NCBI GenBank assembly: GCA_002345625.1
Contig: DDWE01000001.1
Location: 1-8,359 of the forward strand
From: Desulfuromonadaceae bacterium UBA2294
Lineage (GTDB): Bacteria > Desulfobacterota > Desulfuromonadia > Desulfuromonadales > UBA2294
Length of the DNA: 8,359 nucleotides
Reading direction: 5' to 3'
The translations under genes and the position numbers were made by a program. Below are positions 1 to 6,361 of this stretch, one piece after another (positions within the stretch are counted from its first letter, which is position 1; each line of letters starts with the position of its first letter). The notes beneath the pieces are model-generated. The model ran no database searches. It saw only the letters and a program-made list of their open reading frames with translations, and was not told the DNA's origin.

Positions 1-163
1 GCTGATGAAAATCACGAAACTGCTCGCCGATGAACAAAAAACTGTTCTCGGTCAGGGCCTGCAGTTCAAGCAGGTCACGACCCGGCTGGCTGAGTCGATC
101 ATGCCATTGGGCGTGATCCCACCGAAACAGGTCACCCGAAACTTTTCGGGAGGCGTTTATCAC
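1..163 (-). CDS. Partial CDS (5' end only), possible cytoplasmic chemotaxis/receptor-type protein
   Basis: Only the first 54 codons are present; the gene continues beyond the left edge. The start is a GTG at 163-161. It has a good Shine-Dalgarno sequence GGAG at 175-172 (8-base spacer), while the nearby ATG at 180-178 runs into a stop after six codons. The frame stays open to the window edge and encodes a soluble, hydrophilic start with no signal peptide or membrane segment. A stretch around residues 38-54 (NSFLFIGEQFRDFHQ) resembles, from memory, the N-terminal leader of soluble methyl-accepting-chemotaxis-like proteins in Desulfuromonas/Geobacter relatives (pattern E-x-F-L-x-I-G-E-x-L-x-x-F). 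This is weak and rests on recollection, not a search. It lies 34 bases downstream of the CheY-like receiver on the same strand, so the two are probably co-transcribed and may be functional partners. That the CDS is real is fairly sure; the product is not. Confidence 0.6.
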   Translation of the reverse strand, partial: MINASRKVSGDLFRWDHAQWHDRLSQPGRDLLELQALTENSFLFIGEQFRDFHQ

Positions 164-171
164 TCCATCAT

Positions 172-175
172 CTCC
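172..175 (-). promoter_or_regulatory. Ribosome binding site deciding the GTG start of the left-edge gene
   Basis: GGAG on the minus strand lies 8 bases before the GTG at 163-161. It is the main reason for choosing this non-ATG start, because the only nearby ATGs in other frames terminate at once. Confidence 0.6.
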
Positions 176-197
176 AACATAAAAACGACAATGCACA

Positions 198-614
198 TCA
201 CGCAAAAACTTGCTGGACCAGGCCAGCGAGATACGCCGGTTGAAACGGCTTACTCATAAACAGGGAGACGCCTGCCTGCCTCGCGGCAAGCTCCTTCTGG
301 GCATCGGTCTCTGCCGTCAGCAGAATAATTGGCAGATCGGCCGTACGCACCGCGCCGCGAAGTTCCTGGATCAGACTCAGCCCGTCAAGCCGCGGCATAT
401 ACAGATCGGTGATCAACAAATCGATATCCGTCGTCTGCAACAACGCCAGCGCTTCAGCACCATTCTCAACTTCGATCAGATCGTAGTCGAGCCCCTGCAG
501 GGCAAAGAGAACCATCCGGCGGGCGATGATTGAATCGTCGGCAACGAGAATACGCGGCCGCCCGGGTGCCGAAATATTTCGCAGAAGTGACTTTACCATG
601 AACGCTTTAAACAT
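198..614 (-). CDS. Single-domain response regulator (CheY-like receiver)
   Basis: 138 residues, almost entirely one receiver domain (about residues 20-137) with no output domain. Counting from the ATG at 614, the acidic pair is D26-D27 (ILVADDS), the phospho-acceptor is D70 (ITDLYMP), the switch Thr is T100 (ILLTAE), the aromatic position is F119 and the conserved Lys is K122 (SKPF). All key residues are present, so it should be phosphorylatable. Such proteins act by protein contact, for example with a flagellar switch or kinase, or as phosphate relay or sink. It follows the sensor kinase and sigma-54 regulator genes on the same strand and precedes the receptor-like partial gene, so either that kinase or a chemotaxis kinase may be its donor. 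The start is uncertain: TTG at 617, ATG at 614 and ATG at 599 are in frame and none has a clear Shine-Dalgarno sequence. The roughly 20 residues before the domain are basic and probably disordered. Confidence 0.9.
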   Translation of the reverse strand: MFKAFMVKSLLRNISAPGRPRILVADDSIIARRMVLFALQGLDYDLIEVENGAEALALLQTTDIDLLITDLYMPRLDGLSLIQELRGAVRTADLPIILLTAETDAQKELAARQAGVSLFMSKPFQPAYLAGLVQQVFA

Positions 615-677
615 CAATAATCATGCCAAACGATTACTAATGAAAAGAAAGCAAACCCGGCACGAGGAGGGGCGCGG

Positions 678-687
678 AGACGCGTCT
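678..687. repeat. Perfect 10-base palindrome
   Basis: AGACGCGTCT is its own reverse complement. It lies about 64 bases before the candidate ATG of the receiver gene. Being contiguous with no loop, it suits a dimeric protein-binding site better than an RNA hairpin. It could also be chance, since short palindromes arise readily in GC-rich DNA. Confidence 0.35.
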
Positions 688-728
688 AAAATCGAAGTAA
701 AAAGCAGACACCTGAGCACCGAAATCAA

Positions 729-774
729 GTGTGCCATCGAAGAACTTGCACACCCAAAAATGTGTCATGGCACA
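729..774. repeat. Nested inverted repeats with competing arms
   Basis: Read on the minus strand, TGTGCCAT (774-767) is a perfect 8-base match to ATGGCACA (737-730), with a 29-base loop. Inside that loop GTGTGC (753-748) can instead pair with GCACAC (734-729) over a 13-base loop. The right arm is therefore shared, and the two stems exclude each other. This may be an operator with several TGTGC half-sites or an attenuator-like leader for the receiver gene. No T-tract follows, so it is not a simple terminator. The dyads are seen directly; a function is inference. Confidence 0.45.
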
Positions 775-794
775 GATCAGCCGGCATCGAAAAC

Positions 795-832
795 GTCACG
801 GGACAACCAGCCACCACCGCATCAGCCGTGAC
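795..832 (-). repeat. Inverted repeat just after the sigma-54 regulator gene, possible weak terminator
   Basis: GTCACGG (832-826) and CCGTGAC (801-795) form a perfect 7-base stem with a 24-base loop, beginning 17 bases after the stop codon of the regulator gene and followed by GTTTTC. Position and the short T run suggest a terminator for the kinase/regulator operon. The long loop and only four T residues make a factor-independent terminator doubtful. It may instead protect the 3' end of the transcript. Confidence 0.3.
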
Positions 833-848
833 ACAAATAGCAATCGGA

Positions 849-2549
849 TCAGTCATCACCATTGCTGTCGAGCCCAAACTCTTCCATCTTGCGATAAATC
901 GTCCGCCGACTGATCCCGAGACGCTTTGCGGCCTGACTCTTGTTGCCACCGACCGCCGCGAGGCTATCGATCAGTTCCTGGCGCCCGAAGTCGGCAGAGA
1001 GATTATCATCCGTAGCGGGCACGTCGCGCGAACCAAGTTCTTGCGGCAGATGCCGTTCGCCGATCAGGGGATCGCGACACAGGACAAAAGCATGCTCAAT
1101 GACGTGTTCAAGTTCGCGGACGTTGCCCGGCCAGTCATGCTGGGTGAGGATATCCATAACCGCGGCGGTGACGCCGGTAATCTGGCGCTGAAAGCGTTTA
1201 TTGTACATGTCGATGAAATGTTCTATCAACTGCGGGATATCCTCACGCCTGGAACGTAGCGGCGGCAACCGAATTTCGACCACTTTCAACCGGTAGTAAA
1301 GGTCCTCGCGAAACTCGCCGGCACGAACCTTCTCCAGTAGATTGCGGTGAGTCGCCGCGACAATCCGGATATCGACCGGAATCGGTCCGGAGCCACCAAC
1401 TTTCTCGATCTCGCGCTGCTGCAGGACCCGTAACAGGCGCACCTGCAGGGCCGGGGAGATATCGGCAATTTCGTCCAGCAGGATCGTACCGCCGTCGGCG
1501 CGCTGAAAGCGGCCAATTTTATCCTGCGTCGCCCCGGTAAACGACCCCTTGACATGTCCGAACAGTTCGCTTTCGAGCAGGGTTTCCGGTAAAGCGGCAC
1601 AATTGATCCGCACCAGTGAGGAGTTGCGACGCGGGCTGCGCAGGTGTAGCGATTCAGCCACCAGCTCCTTTCCGGTCCCGCTTTCGCCGGTGATCAGCAC
1701 CGTCGTATCGACATCGGCCAGAACCTCGATCAACCGGTAGACCTCCTGCATCTTCGCGCTGTTGCCGATCAGCTTGTCAAAACGCTGCCGCTCGCTGCGA
1801 TCGCGTTCAAGAAAATCGAGCCGGGTCTCGTCGCGCAGGGTCATGACAACCCCCAGAATCTGCTCCATCTCATCGAGCAACGGTGCGGTCGTCAGGCTCA
1901 TGACATGCGGCACACCGCCCTGCAGACACATCTCGACCCGAAAAATATCGGTCGGCACCGTCGTGTGCAGGGTGTTGCGCACCAGGTCGACGCAGGCACT
2001 GCTATTCGGCAGCAATGTACTCAGTTCAAGTCCGACCACCTCATTACCGCAACCGAACATCACTTGCGCCGCTTCGTTGAGTTCGGTGATGACCAGCTCG
2101 CCATCGACGGTGACAAGCCCCTCCTTGACACTCTGAAAAATAGCCCGCAGTCGGGCTTCATAAGCCCGCTTCTGGTCCAGTAGCCGTTTGTGCTCCAGAG
2201 CCCGTTGGGTCAGACGCAGCAGAGCTTCGTGGCGGATCGGCTTGGGGATGTAATCAAACGCACCGAGGCGCAGGGCGTCGGTGGCGGTCTCCACCTCCGG
2301 AGAACCGGTAATCATGATCACCGGGCAGGACGGTTGCTCTTTGCGGCAGTGGCGCAGGACGTCGATCCCGCTATCGCCACCCAGCATGATATCGAGAAAG
2401 ATCAGATCGAATTTGCTCTGATCCAGCAACAGGCAACACTCCTTGAGAGACGAGGCCACCGAAACCGTATGGCCTTCATCACCAAGGAAGGTCGCGAAGG
2501 TATAGCGAATATTCTCTTCGTCATCAACGACCAGGATGTGCTGCATCAT
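849..2549 (-). CDS. Sigma-54-dependent response regulator (NtrC family), receiver-PAS-AAA+-Fis
   Basis: This 566-residue bacterial enhancer-binding protein uses ATP hydrolysis to open complexes formed by sigma-54 RNA polymerase. An N-terminal receiver (about 3-118) has acidic pair D9-D10, phospho-acceptor D53 (FLDIM), T81 and K103. A PAS domain follows (about 135-242). The AAA+ domain (about 258-490) shows Walker A GESGTGKE (288-295), the sigma-54 contact loop as GSFTGA (335-340) rather than the usual GAFTGA, Walker B ILLDE (D359-E360), the sensor I region VAATHRN, arginine-finger region FREDLYYR and sensor II WPGNVREL (473-480). A C-terminal Fis-type helix-turn-helix spans about 525-558. The usual NtrC layout has no PAS between receiver and AAA+, and typical length is about 450-480, so the PAS accounts for the extra size. 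The ATG at 2549 overlaps the kinase stop by 4 bases (ATGA) and has AAGGTG 7 bases upstream, indicating translational coupling. Its cognate kinase is surely the upstream gene. Target promoters are not visible here. Confidence 0.97.
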   Translation of the reverse strand: MMQHILVVDDEENIRYTFATFLGDEGHTVSVASSLKECCLLLDQSKFDLIFLDIMLGGDSGIDVLRHCRKEQPSCPVIMITGSPEVETATDALRLGAFDYIPKPIRHEALLRLTQRALEHKRLLDQKRAYEARLRAIFQSVKEGLVTVDGELVITELNEAAQVMFGCGNEVVGLELSTLLPNSSACVDLVRNTLHTTVPTDIFRVEMCLQGGVPHVMSLTTAPLLDEMEQILGVVMTLRDETRLDFLERDRSERQRFDKLIGNSAKMQEVYRLIEVLADVDTTVLITGESGTGKELVAESLHLRSPRRNSSLVRINCAALPETLLESELFGHVKGSFTGATQDKIGRFQRADGGTILLDEIADISPALQVRLLRVLQQREIEKVGGSGPIPVDIRIVAATHRNLLEKVRAGEFREDLYYRLKVVEIRLPPLRSRREDIPQLIEHFIDMYNKRFQRQITGVTAAVMDILTQHDWPGNVRELEHVIEHAFVLCRDPLIGERHLPQELGSRDVPATDDNLSADFGRQELIDSLAAVGGNKSQAAKRLGISRRTIYRKMEEFGLDSNGDD

Positions 2550-5500
2550 ACCAGCTCACCTTTCGCAGACGGCAGTTCAACAAACACTCGTGTCATCTCT
2601 CCCTCCAGACTTTCGATGCGGATATCCCCGCCATGCTGCTTGATGATTTCGTAACCGATGCTCAGTCCAAGGCCGGTGCCGACACCGGCCGGCTTGGTGG
2701 TGACAAACGGATTCATGATCCGCGGCAGCATTTTCTCGGGGATGCCGATTCCGTGATCTTCGACCACGAAGCCGACCAACGGCCCCTCTTTGGCCTGGAT
2801 GACCTGGGCCGAAATAATGATCACCTTATCCGGGTCACTTTGCGGATACTTCTCTTTCAAAGCGTGCCTGGCGTTGCTGAGCAGGTTGAGAAACAGCTGC
2901 TGAATCTGTTGCGCCCGCGCCCGGATCGGCGGCAAATCCTCCGGAATATTCAACTGAAGAGCGATCCCTTCTTTGCGCAGCTGTGCGGCCGACAGCGAGA
3001 TGGCGTCCTGCAGCAGATCGACGAGCCGGGAAAGGCGCATCTCCCCGCCTCCTTCACGGGCAAAGAAGAGCATATCTCGCACGATGGTTGCAATCCGCTC
3101 CCCTTCGTGAAGAATGCGCTCAACCAGATCGGTCTCCGCCCCCTGCTTCTTTGCCTGATTCAGCAGAATCTGAGCATAGTTGATCACCCCGCTGACCGGG
3201 TTATTGATTTCATGGGCAACACCGGCCGCCAGTTCGCCAAGGGATGCAAGCTGGGCGTTGCGAATAGTCTGTTGCTGCATCCGCTTGCGCTCGGTGATAT
3301 CGTGAAACGTCACCACCACCCCCAAAAGCGCCCCCCCTTTTCGAATCGGATGCGCCCAGTACTCGACGTCGAAACTGCTTCCGTCTGCACGCCAGAACAC
3401 CTCGGAGTCCCGATGCACCACTTCGTTAGTTAACCGAACCGCGCGCATGGGGCAGTCATCGACAGGATAGATGCTGCCATCGGCATGATGTGCATGCACC
3501 AGTGTATGCATATCCTGATCAAGCAGATCACGCTCTTTATCATAGCCGAACAGGCGCAAGGCCGCCGGGTTACAGAACGTAACACGCCCTTGCAAGTCGA
3601 GACCGTAAATCCCCTCCGCAGTCGAATTGAGCAACAGACGGACCTGCTCCTCACTGCGCTGCAGGGCTGCAATCGCCATCTTGCGTTCGGTCACATCCGA
3701 AAATGTGGTCACAACCCCCGCCACACCGGTCTCGCCGAAGTGGAATACCGGCTGGGTATTAATTTCAAACCAGCTCTGCGCCTTTCCGGCGGATAGTCGA
3801 GCCAGAACGGCTTGGCGTACCGGCTTACCAGTCTTTCTTGTCCGGGCCTCAGGCAGCTGATCTTGTGACAGGACCGGACCGGTTTCATCAGCAAACTGCG
3901 GCAGAACCTCCGAGATCAACCGCGATTGCATCTGGGCATGGGACTGACCAAAGATGCGTTCACTGGCCGGATTGGACGCCACGATGATGCCATTATTGTC
4001 CGTCAGCAAAACCCCCTCGGTCATTGCCGAAACGACCGAACGATAGCGCTCCTCGCTTTCGCGCAAAGCCAGAAAGGACCGTTTTCGATCAGTAATGTCG
4101 CGGGCCAGAGCCAACAGCATCGGCTGGTCCCGATACTGGAAAGCACCCAGTCGGACTTCGACCGGAAACAGGGACCCATCCTTGCGGCGATGCTCTGCCT
4201 CAAACGTGAGGGAGCCTCCGCGCTGGACTGAGTTCCAGAGTGAAGAGAATTGCAGAGGGTGCTGGATGAGTTCGACATCCTTGATATGCAGCGCCTGCAG
4301 TTCGTCCCGATGATAACCAAGGCTGCGGCAGGCCTGCTCATTGACATCAAGCAATTGGCCACGCAGATCGTGAATGAATATGGCGTCAGCAGCCTGTTCA
4401 ACCAGACTGCGGAAACGCTGTTCGCTCTCCTGCAGGGAGAGCTCGGCTTCCTTGCTGGCTGTAATATCGATGGCGACACCCAGCAGACGGGCGGGACCCT
4501 CGACTTCTGTGACAACACTGGCCATCTCCCGCAGCCAGAGGGTCCGGCCATCTTTGTGCTGCAACCGGTATTCATACTGAAAGGGGTGACCAAGAAGGCT
4601 CTGCTGTGTCCGGTAATCTACGGCCCATTGCCGGTCCTCCGGATGTACTCTTTTTTGCCAGAATTCAGAATCGGCAAGCCAGCACTCTTGCGAAAAGCCG
4701 GTTAATACCTCTGCGTGCTCACTGACAAACGTCATCTGCATATCCGGAAGGGTCACTTCGAAAACGATCCCTTCAACGGAATTCACCAGAGAACGGAATC
4801 GCCGCTCTTCCGCTTTTAAGGACGCTTCTCTCTCCTGTACGGCCATCGCCATATTCTGGAAGCTAACGGAAAGCTCATCGATCTCATGATAGGACTGACG
4901 TGGCGGCAACATGGGGTGACAGCCCAACCCCAGAAGACGAACATCGTTCAGCAACTGGCGCAACGGCAACATCAGATTGCGCCCGGTGATAACAACAGCC
5001 AATAACACCATCAGGACTGCGGCAAAAAAAACCGTAAAAAAAAGATTGCGCACCTTGATCAGAGGGGACATGGCTGTCTCATAATCACGGGCCACCCAGA
5101 CCACCCACCCGGTCTCCGGAACCAGAGCCGCCGTCTCCACCAGCTTATGATCAGCATGGCTCTCGATGATCGTATTATCGTCACCGGCGAGGGCGGCGAC
5201 GACACCACGATGGAAGCGCAGACTTTCACGCCGCTGGGCGTGGTCGGGATTCGTATGCGCAATCACGACACCATCCTGGTCGGCCAGGGCAAAAACAACT
5301 TCGGCTTCGGACGACGGAAGAGTGAGACTGTCTGGAGCAGCCCCGAAATGACCGAGCAGCGCCGGGATCTGGTCAAGACCGATGGTCCCGATCAGTAAAA
5401 AATCACCGGCAACAGTGCCGAAGCTGATCGCTGGACCGCCCGAGGTCAGAGACGCATGGGCTCCCGACCAGTCAGGGCTTTCCTGCCGTATATAACGCTG

Positions 5501-5917
5501 ATACAGTTCGTGTCCGGAGAAATCGACATTGCGCATGTCTTCGTACAGCGAGGGGGCCGTCTTCCGGCTGGCAAAATATTGAACACGTCCGCTGCGATTG
5601 ACAACGACGATAATGTCAAAAAATATTGATTTCGCCAGCTCGCCGTGCATATAGCGATCAATGTCATCTTTGTCGACCAGGTGATCGATGAACAGATTGT
5701 CGCCGATATGTTCCAGCAACAACCGTCGCTGCAGCAGAAAGGATTGGGTCTCTTCACGCAGTTTATACGCAATTTCGGCATTATTTTTAAGGATATCGTG
5801 CGTCAGGTAATCGTTGGCGTAATAAAGGACCACAATAGCAAAGAGTGCCAGAGGAAGGGTCGCCGCCACCAGGGAATAGAGAGTCAGGGCATTTTTGAGG
5901 GTTTTGACAATCCGCAT
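2546..5917 (-). CDS. Membrane sensor histidine kinase with double-Cache-like sensor, HAMP and four PAS domains
   Basis: A 1123-residue hybrid-free kinase that senses a signal outside the cytoplasm and phosphorylates the downstream regulator. Positions below count from a TTG two codons earlier. TM1 is about 13-35. An extracytoplasmic domain (about 36-290) has the double-Cache look: FFDIIVVVNRSGRV, GGPAISFGT, then a second DQDGVVIAHT unit and ETGWVVWVARDY before TM2 (about 293-313). Next come HAMP (about 314-366) and PAS domains at about 372-489, 501-615, 624-748 and 759-879, three of them ending in the typical DIT/DVT-x-RK motif. HisKA has H904 in GVAHEINNP. HATPase has the N box (N1017 in LLSNA), G1 DHGIGIP, F box PFVTTKP and G2 GTGLGLS. 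No receiver is fused. I chose ATG 5917 over the TTG at 5923 because CAGG sits 6 bases upstream of it. First gene of the operon, with its own promoter upstream. The ligand is unknown; Cache domains commonly bind small organic molecules. Confidence 0.96.
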   Translation of the reverse strand: MRIVKTLKNALTLYSLVAATLPLALFAIVVLYYANDYLTHDILKNNAEIAYKLREETQSFLLQRRLLLEHIGDNLFIDHLVDKDDIDRYMHGELAKSIFFDIIVVVNRSGRVQYFASRKTAPSLYEDMRNVDFSGHELYQRYIRQESPDWSGAHASLTSGGPAISFGTVAGDFLLIGTIGLDQIPALLGHFGAAPDSLTLPSSEAEVVFALADQDGVVIAHTNPDHAQRRESLRFHRGVVAALAGDDNTIIESHADHKLVETAALVPETGWVVWVARDYETAMSPLIKVRNLFFTVFFAAVLMVLLAVVITGRNLMLPLRQLLNDVRLLGLGCHPMLPPRQSYHEIDELSVSFQNMAMAVQEREASLKAEERRFRSLVNSVEGIVFEVTLPDMQMTFVSEHAEVLTGFSQECWLADSEFWQKRVHPEDRQWAVDYRTQQSLLGHPFQYEYRLQHKDGRTLWLREMASVVTEVEGPARLLGVAIDITASKEAELSLQESEQRFRSLVEQAADAIFIHDLRGQLLDVNEQACRSLGYHRDELQALHIKDVELIQHPLQFSSLWNSVQRGGSLTFEAEHRRKDGSLFPVEVRLGAFQYRDQPMLLALARDITDRKRSFLALRESEERYRSVVSAMTEGVLLTDNNGIIVASNPASERIFGQSHAQMQSRLISEVLPQFADETGPVLSQDQLPEARTRKTGKPVRQAVLARLSAGKAQSWFEINTQPVFHFGETGVAGVVTTFSDVTERKMAIAALQRSEEQVRLLLNSTAEGIYGLDLQGRVTFCNPAALRLFGYDKERDLLDQDMHTLVHAHHADGSIYPVDDCPMRAVRLTNEVVHRDSEVFWRADGSSFDVEYWAHPIRKGGALLGVVVTFHDITERKRMQQQTIRNAQLASLGELAAGVAHEINNPVSGVINYAQILLNQAKKQGAETDLVERILHEGERIATIVRDMLFFAREGGGEMRLSRLVDLLQDAISLSAAQLRKEGIALQLNIPEDLPPIRARAQQIQQLFLNLLSNARHALKEKYPQSDPDKVIIISAQVIQAKEGPLVGFVVEDHGIGIPEKMLPRIMNPFVTTKPAGVGTGLGLSIGYEIIKQHGGDIRIESLEGEMTRVFVELPSAKGELV
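2557..2562 (-). promoter_or_regulatory. Ribosome binding site of the sigma-54 regulator, inside the kinase gene
   Basis: AAGGTG lies 7 bases before the ATG at 2549 and is part of the last codons of the kinase. Together with the ATGA stop/start overlap it supports coupled synthesis of kinase and regulator. Confidence 0.7.
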
Positions 5918-5952
5918 CGGCAACCTGTCGCGAAGAACTCTCGAATTTCACG

Positions 5953-5980
5953 ATGATAGCACAGGCCTATCTGGTTTGAA
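5953..5980 (-). promoter_or_regulatory. Candidate housekeeping promoter (extended -10) of the kinase operon
   Basis: On the minus strand the -10 hexamer TATCAT (5958-5953, five of six consensus bases) is preceded by TGC, giving an extended -10. A weak -35 TTCAAA (5980-5975, four of six) lies 16 bases upstream. Transcription would start near 5946, giving a leader of about 30 bases before the ATG at 5917. Sequence match only. Confidence 0.5.
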
Positions 5981-6343
5981 ACAGTCAGTATCAATGCAAC
6001 GAAGTTCTGTGCTGTGGCTCACAACAGGTCTCACCGGTGGCCAGGATTTACGCGTAGGGTCAGAAATATCAACCTTACAGGCAAGGAGCATCGAGTGCGG
6101 AGCGGGGAGTGCGCTCAGTCGTTTCATGGGTTGGATTGAACGGGTCGCGTAGACCATGTCCATGTTCGACGATGAAACAGCCTGAAGACAGACCGCTAAA
6201 GACGTGAGCGAGTGGTCAGACGATGCACAATGTATCGGAAGAAATACTATCATTCATCCAGACCGGGAACGCTCATAAGACTACTGAACATGTTTCCTTA
6301 CAAAACGGACTATGCTAGTCTGAACTCTATTTTAAATCGATCC

Positions 6344-6349
6344 GAGGAG
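6344..6349 (+). promoter_or_regulatory. Ribosome binding site deciding the start of the exported protein
   Basis: GAGGAG lies 12 bases before ATG 6362 (15 before the adjacent ATG 6365). The reading frame stays open 50 codons further upstream, but that extension lacks a comparable site and would bury the signal peptide, so this site fixes the start. The spacing is slightly long. Confidence 0.55.
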
Positions 6350-6361
6350 CCTTTCCGACCG

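Larger units (their letters stand above)
618..848. other. Intergenic region between the sigma-54 regulator and the receiver gene, rich in inverted repeats
   Basis: I find no convincing gene in these 231 bases; the small open frames are overlaps of neighbouring genes or lack a ribosome site. It contains three dyads (described separately) at 795-832, 729-774 and 678-687. It should hold either the terminator of the kinase/regulator operon, the promoter of the receiver gene, or both, but I could not find a convincing -35/-10 pair or a classical terminator with a long T-tract. Confidence 0.5.
5918..6361. other. Divergent intergenic region without a convincing gene
   Basis: 444 bases separate the kinase operon (leftward) from the exported-protein/comEC genes (rightward). 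Open frames on both strands (about 85-101 codons) have protein compositions unlike real genes and lack ribosome sites, so I leave them out. Visible elements are the kinase promoter at 5953-5980, an 8-base palindrome CACCGGTG at 6032-6039, a direct repeat GAGTGCG at 6093-6099 and 6107-6113 overlapping a small dyad GAGCG/CGCTC (6100-6104 and 6112-6116), and a short dyad GACTA-TGC-TAGTC at 6309-6321. TATGCT at 6311-6316 could be the -10 of the rightward genes, but I find no good -35. The size leaves room for regulator sites or a small RNA, neither of which I can show. Confidence 0.5.

Noticed and set aside
729..774. Sigma-54 promoter suggested by TGGCAC on both strands of the dyad
   Set aside because: The -24 half TGGCAC is present, but at the required spacing the -12 half is ATTTC or AGCCG instead of TTGCA. 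The GG-N10-GC rule fails in both directions, and TGGCAC on both strands is explained by the inverted repeat.
729..1259. 176-codon plus-strand open frame at the 3' end of the sigma-54 regulator
   Set aside because: It overlaps the AAA+/Fis coding region on the opposite strand and has no ribosome site or recognisable product.
2633..3433. 266-codon plus-strand open frame opposite the kinase
   Set aside because: It lies wholly antisense to the HisKA/HATPase and PAS4 coding region, whose motifs are intact. Its protein has no recognisable motif, and long antisense frames are common opposite GC-rich codon use.
5948..6253. 101-codon minus-strand open frame in the divergent spacer
   Set aside because: The composition is Ser/Pro/Cys-rich and unlike a folded protein, there is no ribosome site, and it runs across the kinase promoter.
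6212..6361. Upstream extension of the exported-protein reading frame (50 extra codons)
   Set aside because: It would place a hydrophilic, basic segment before a textbook signal peptide, and the GAGGAG ribosome site sits before ATG 6362.
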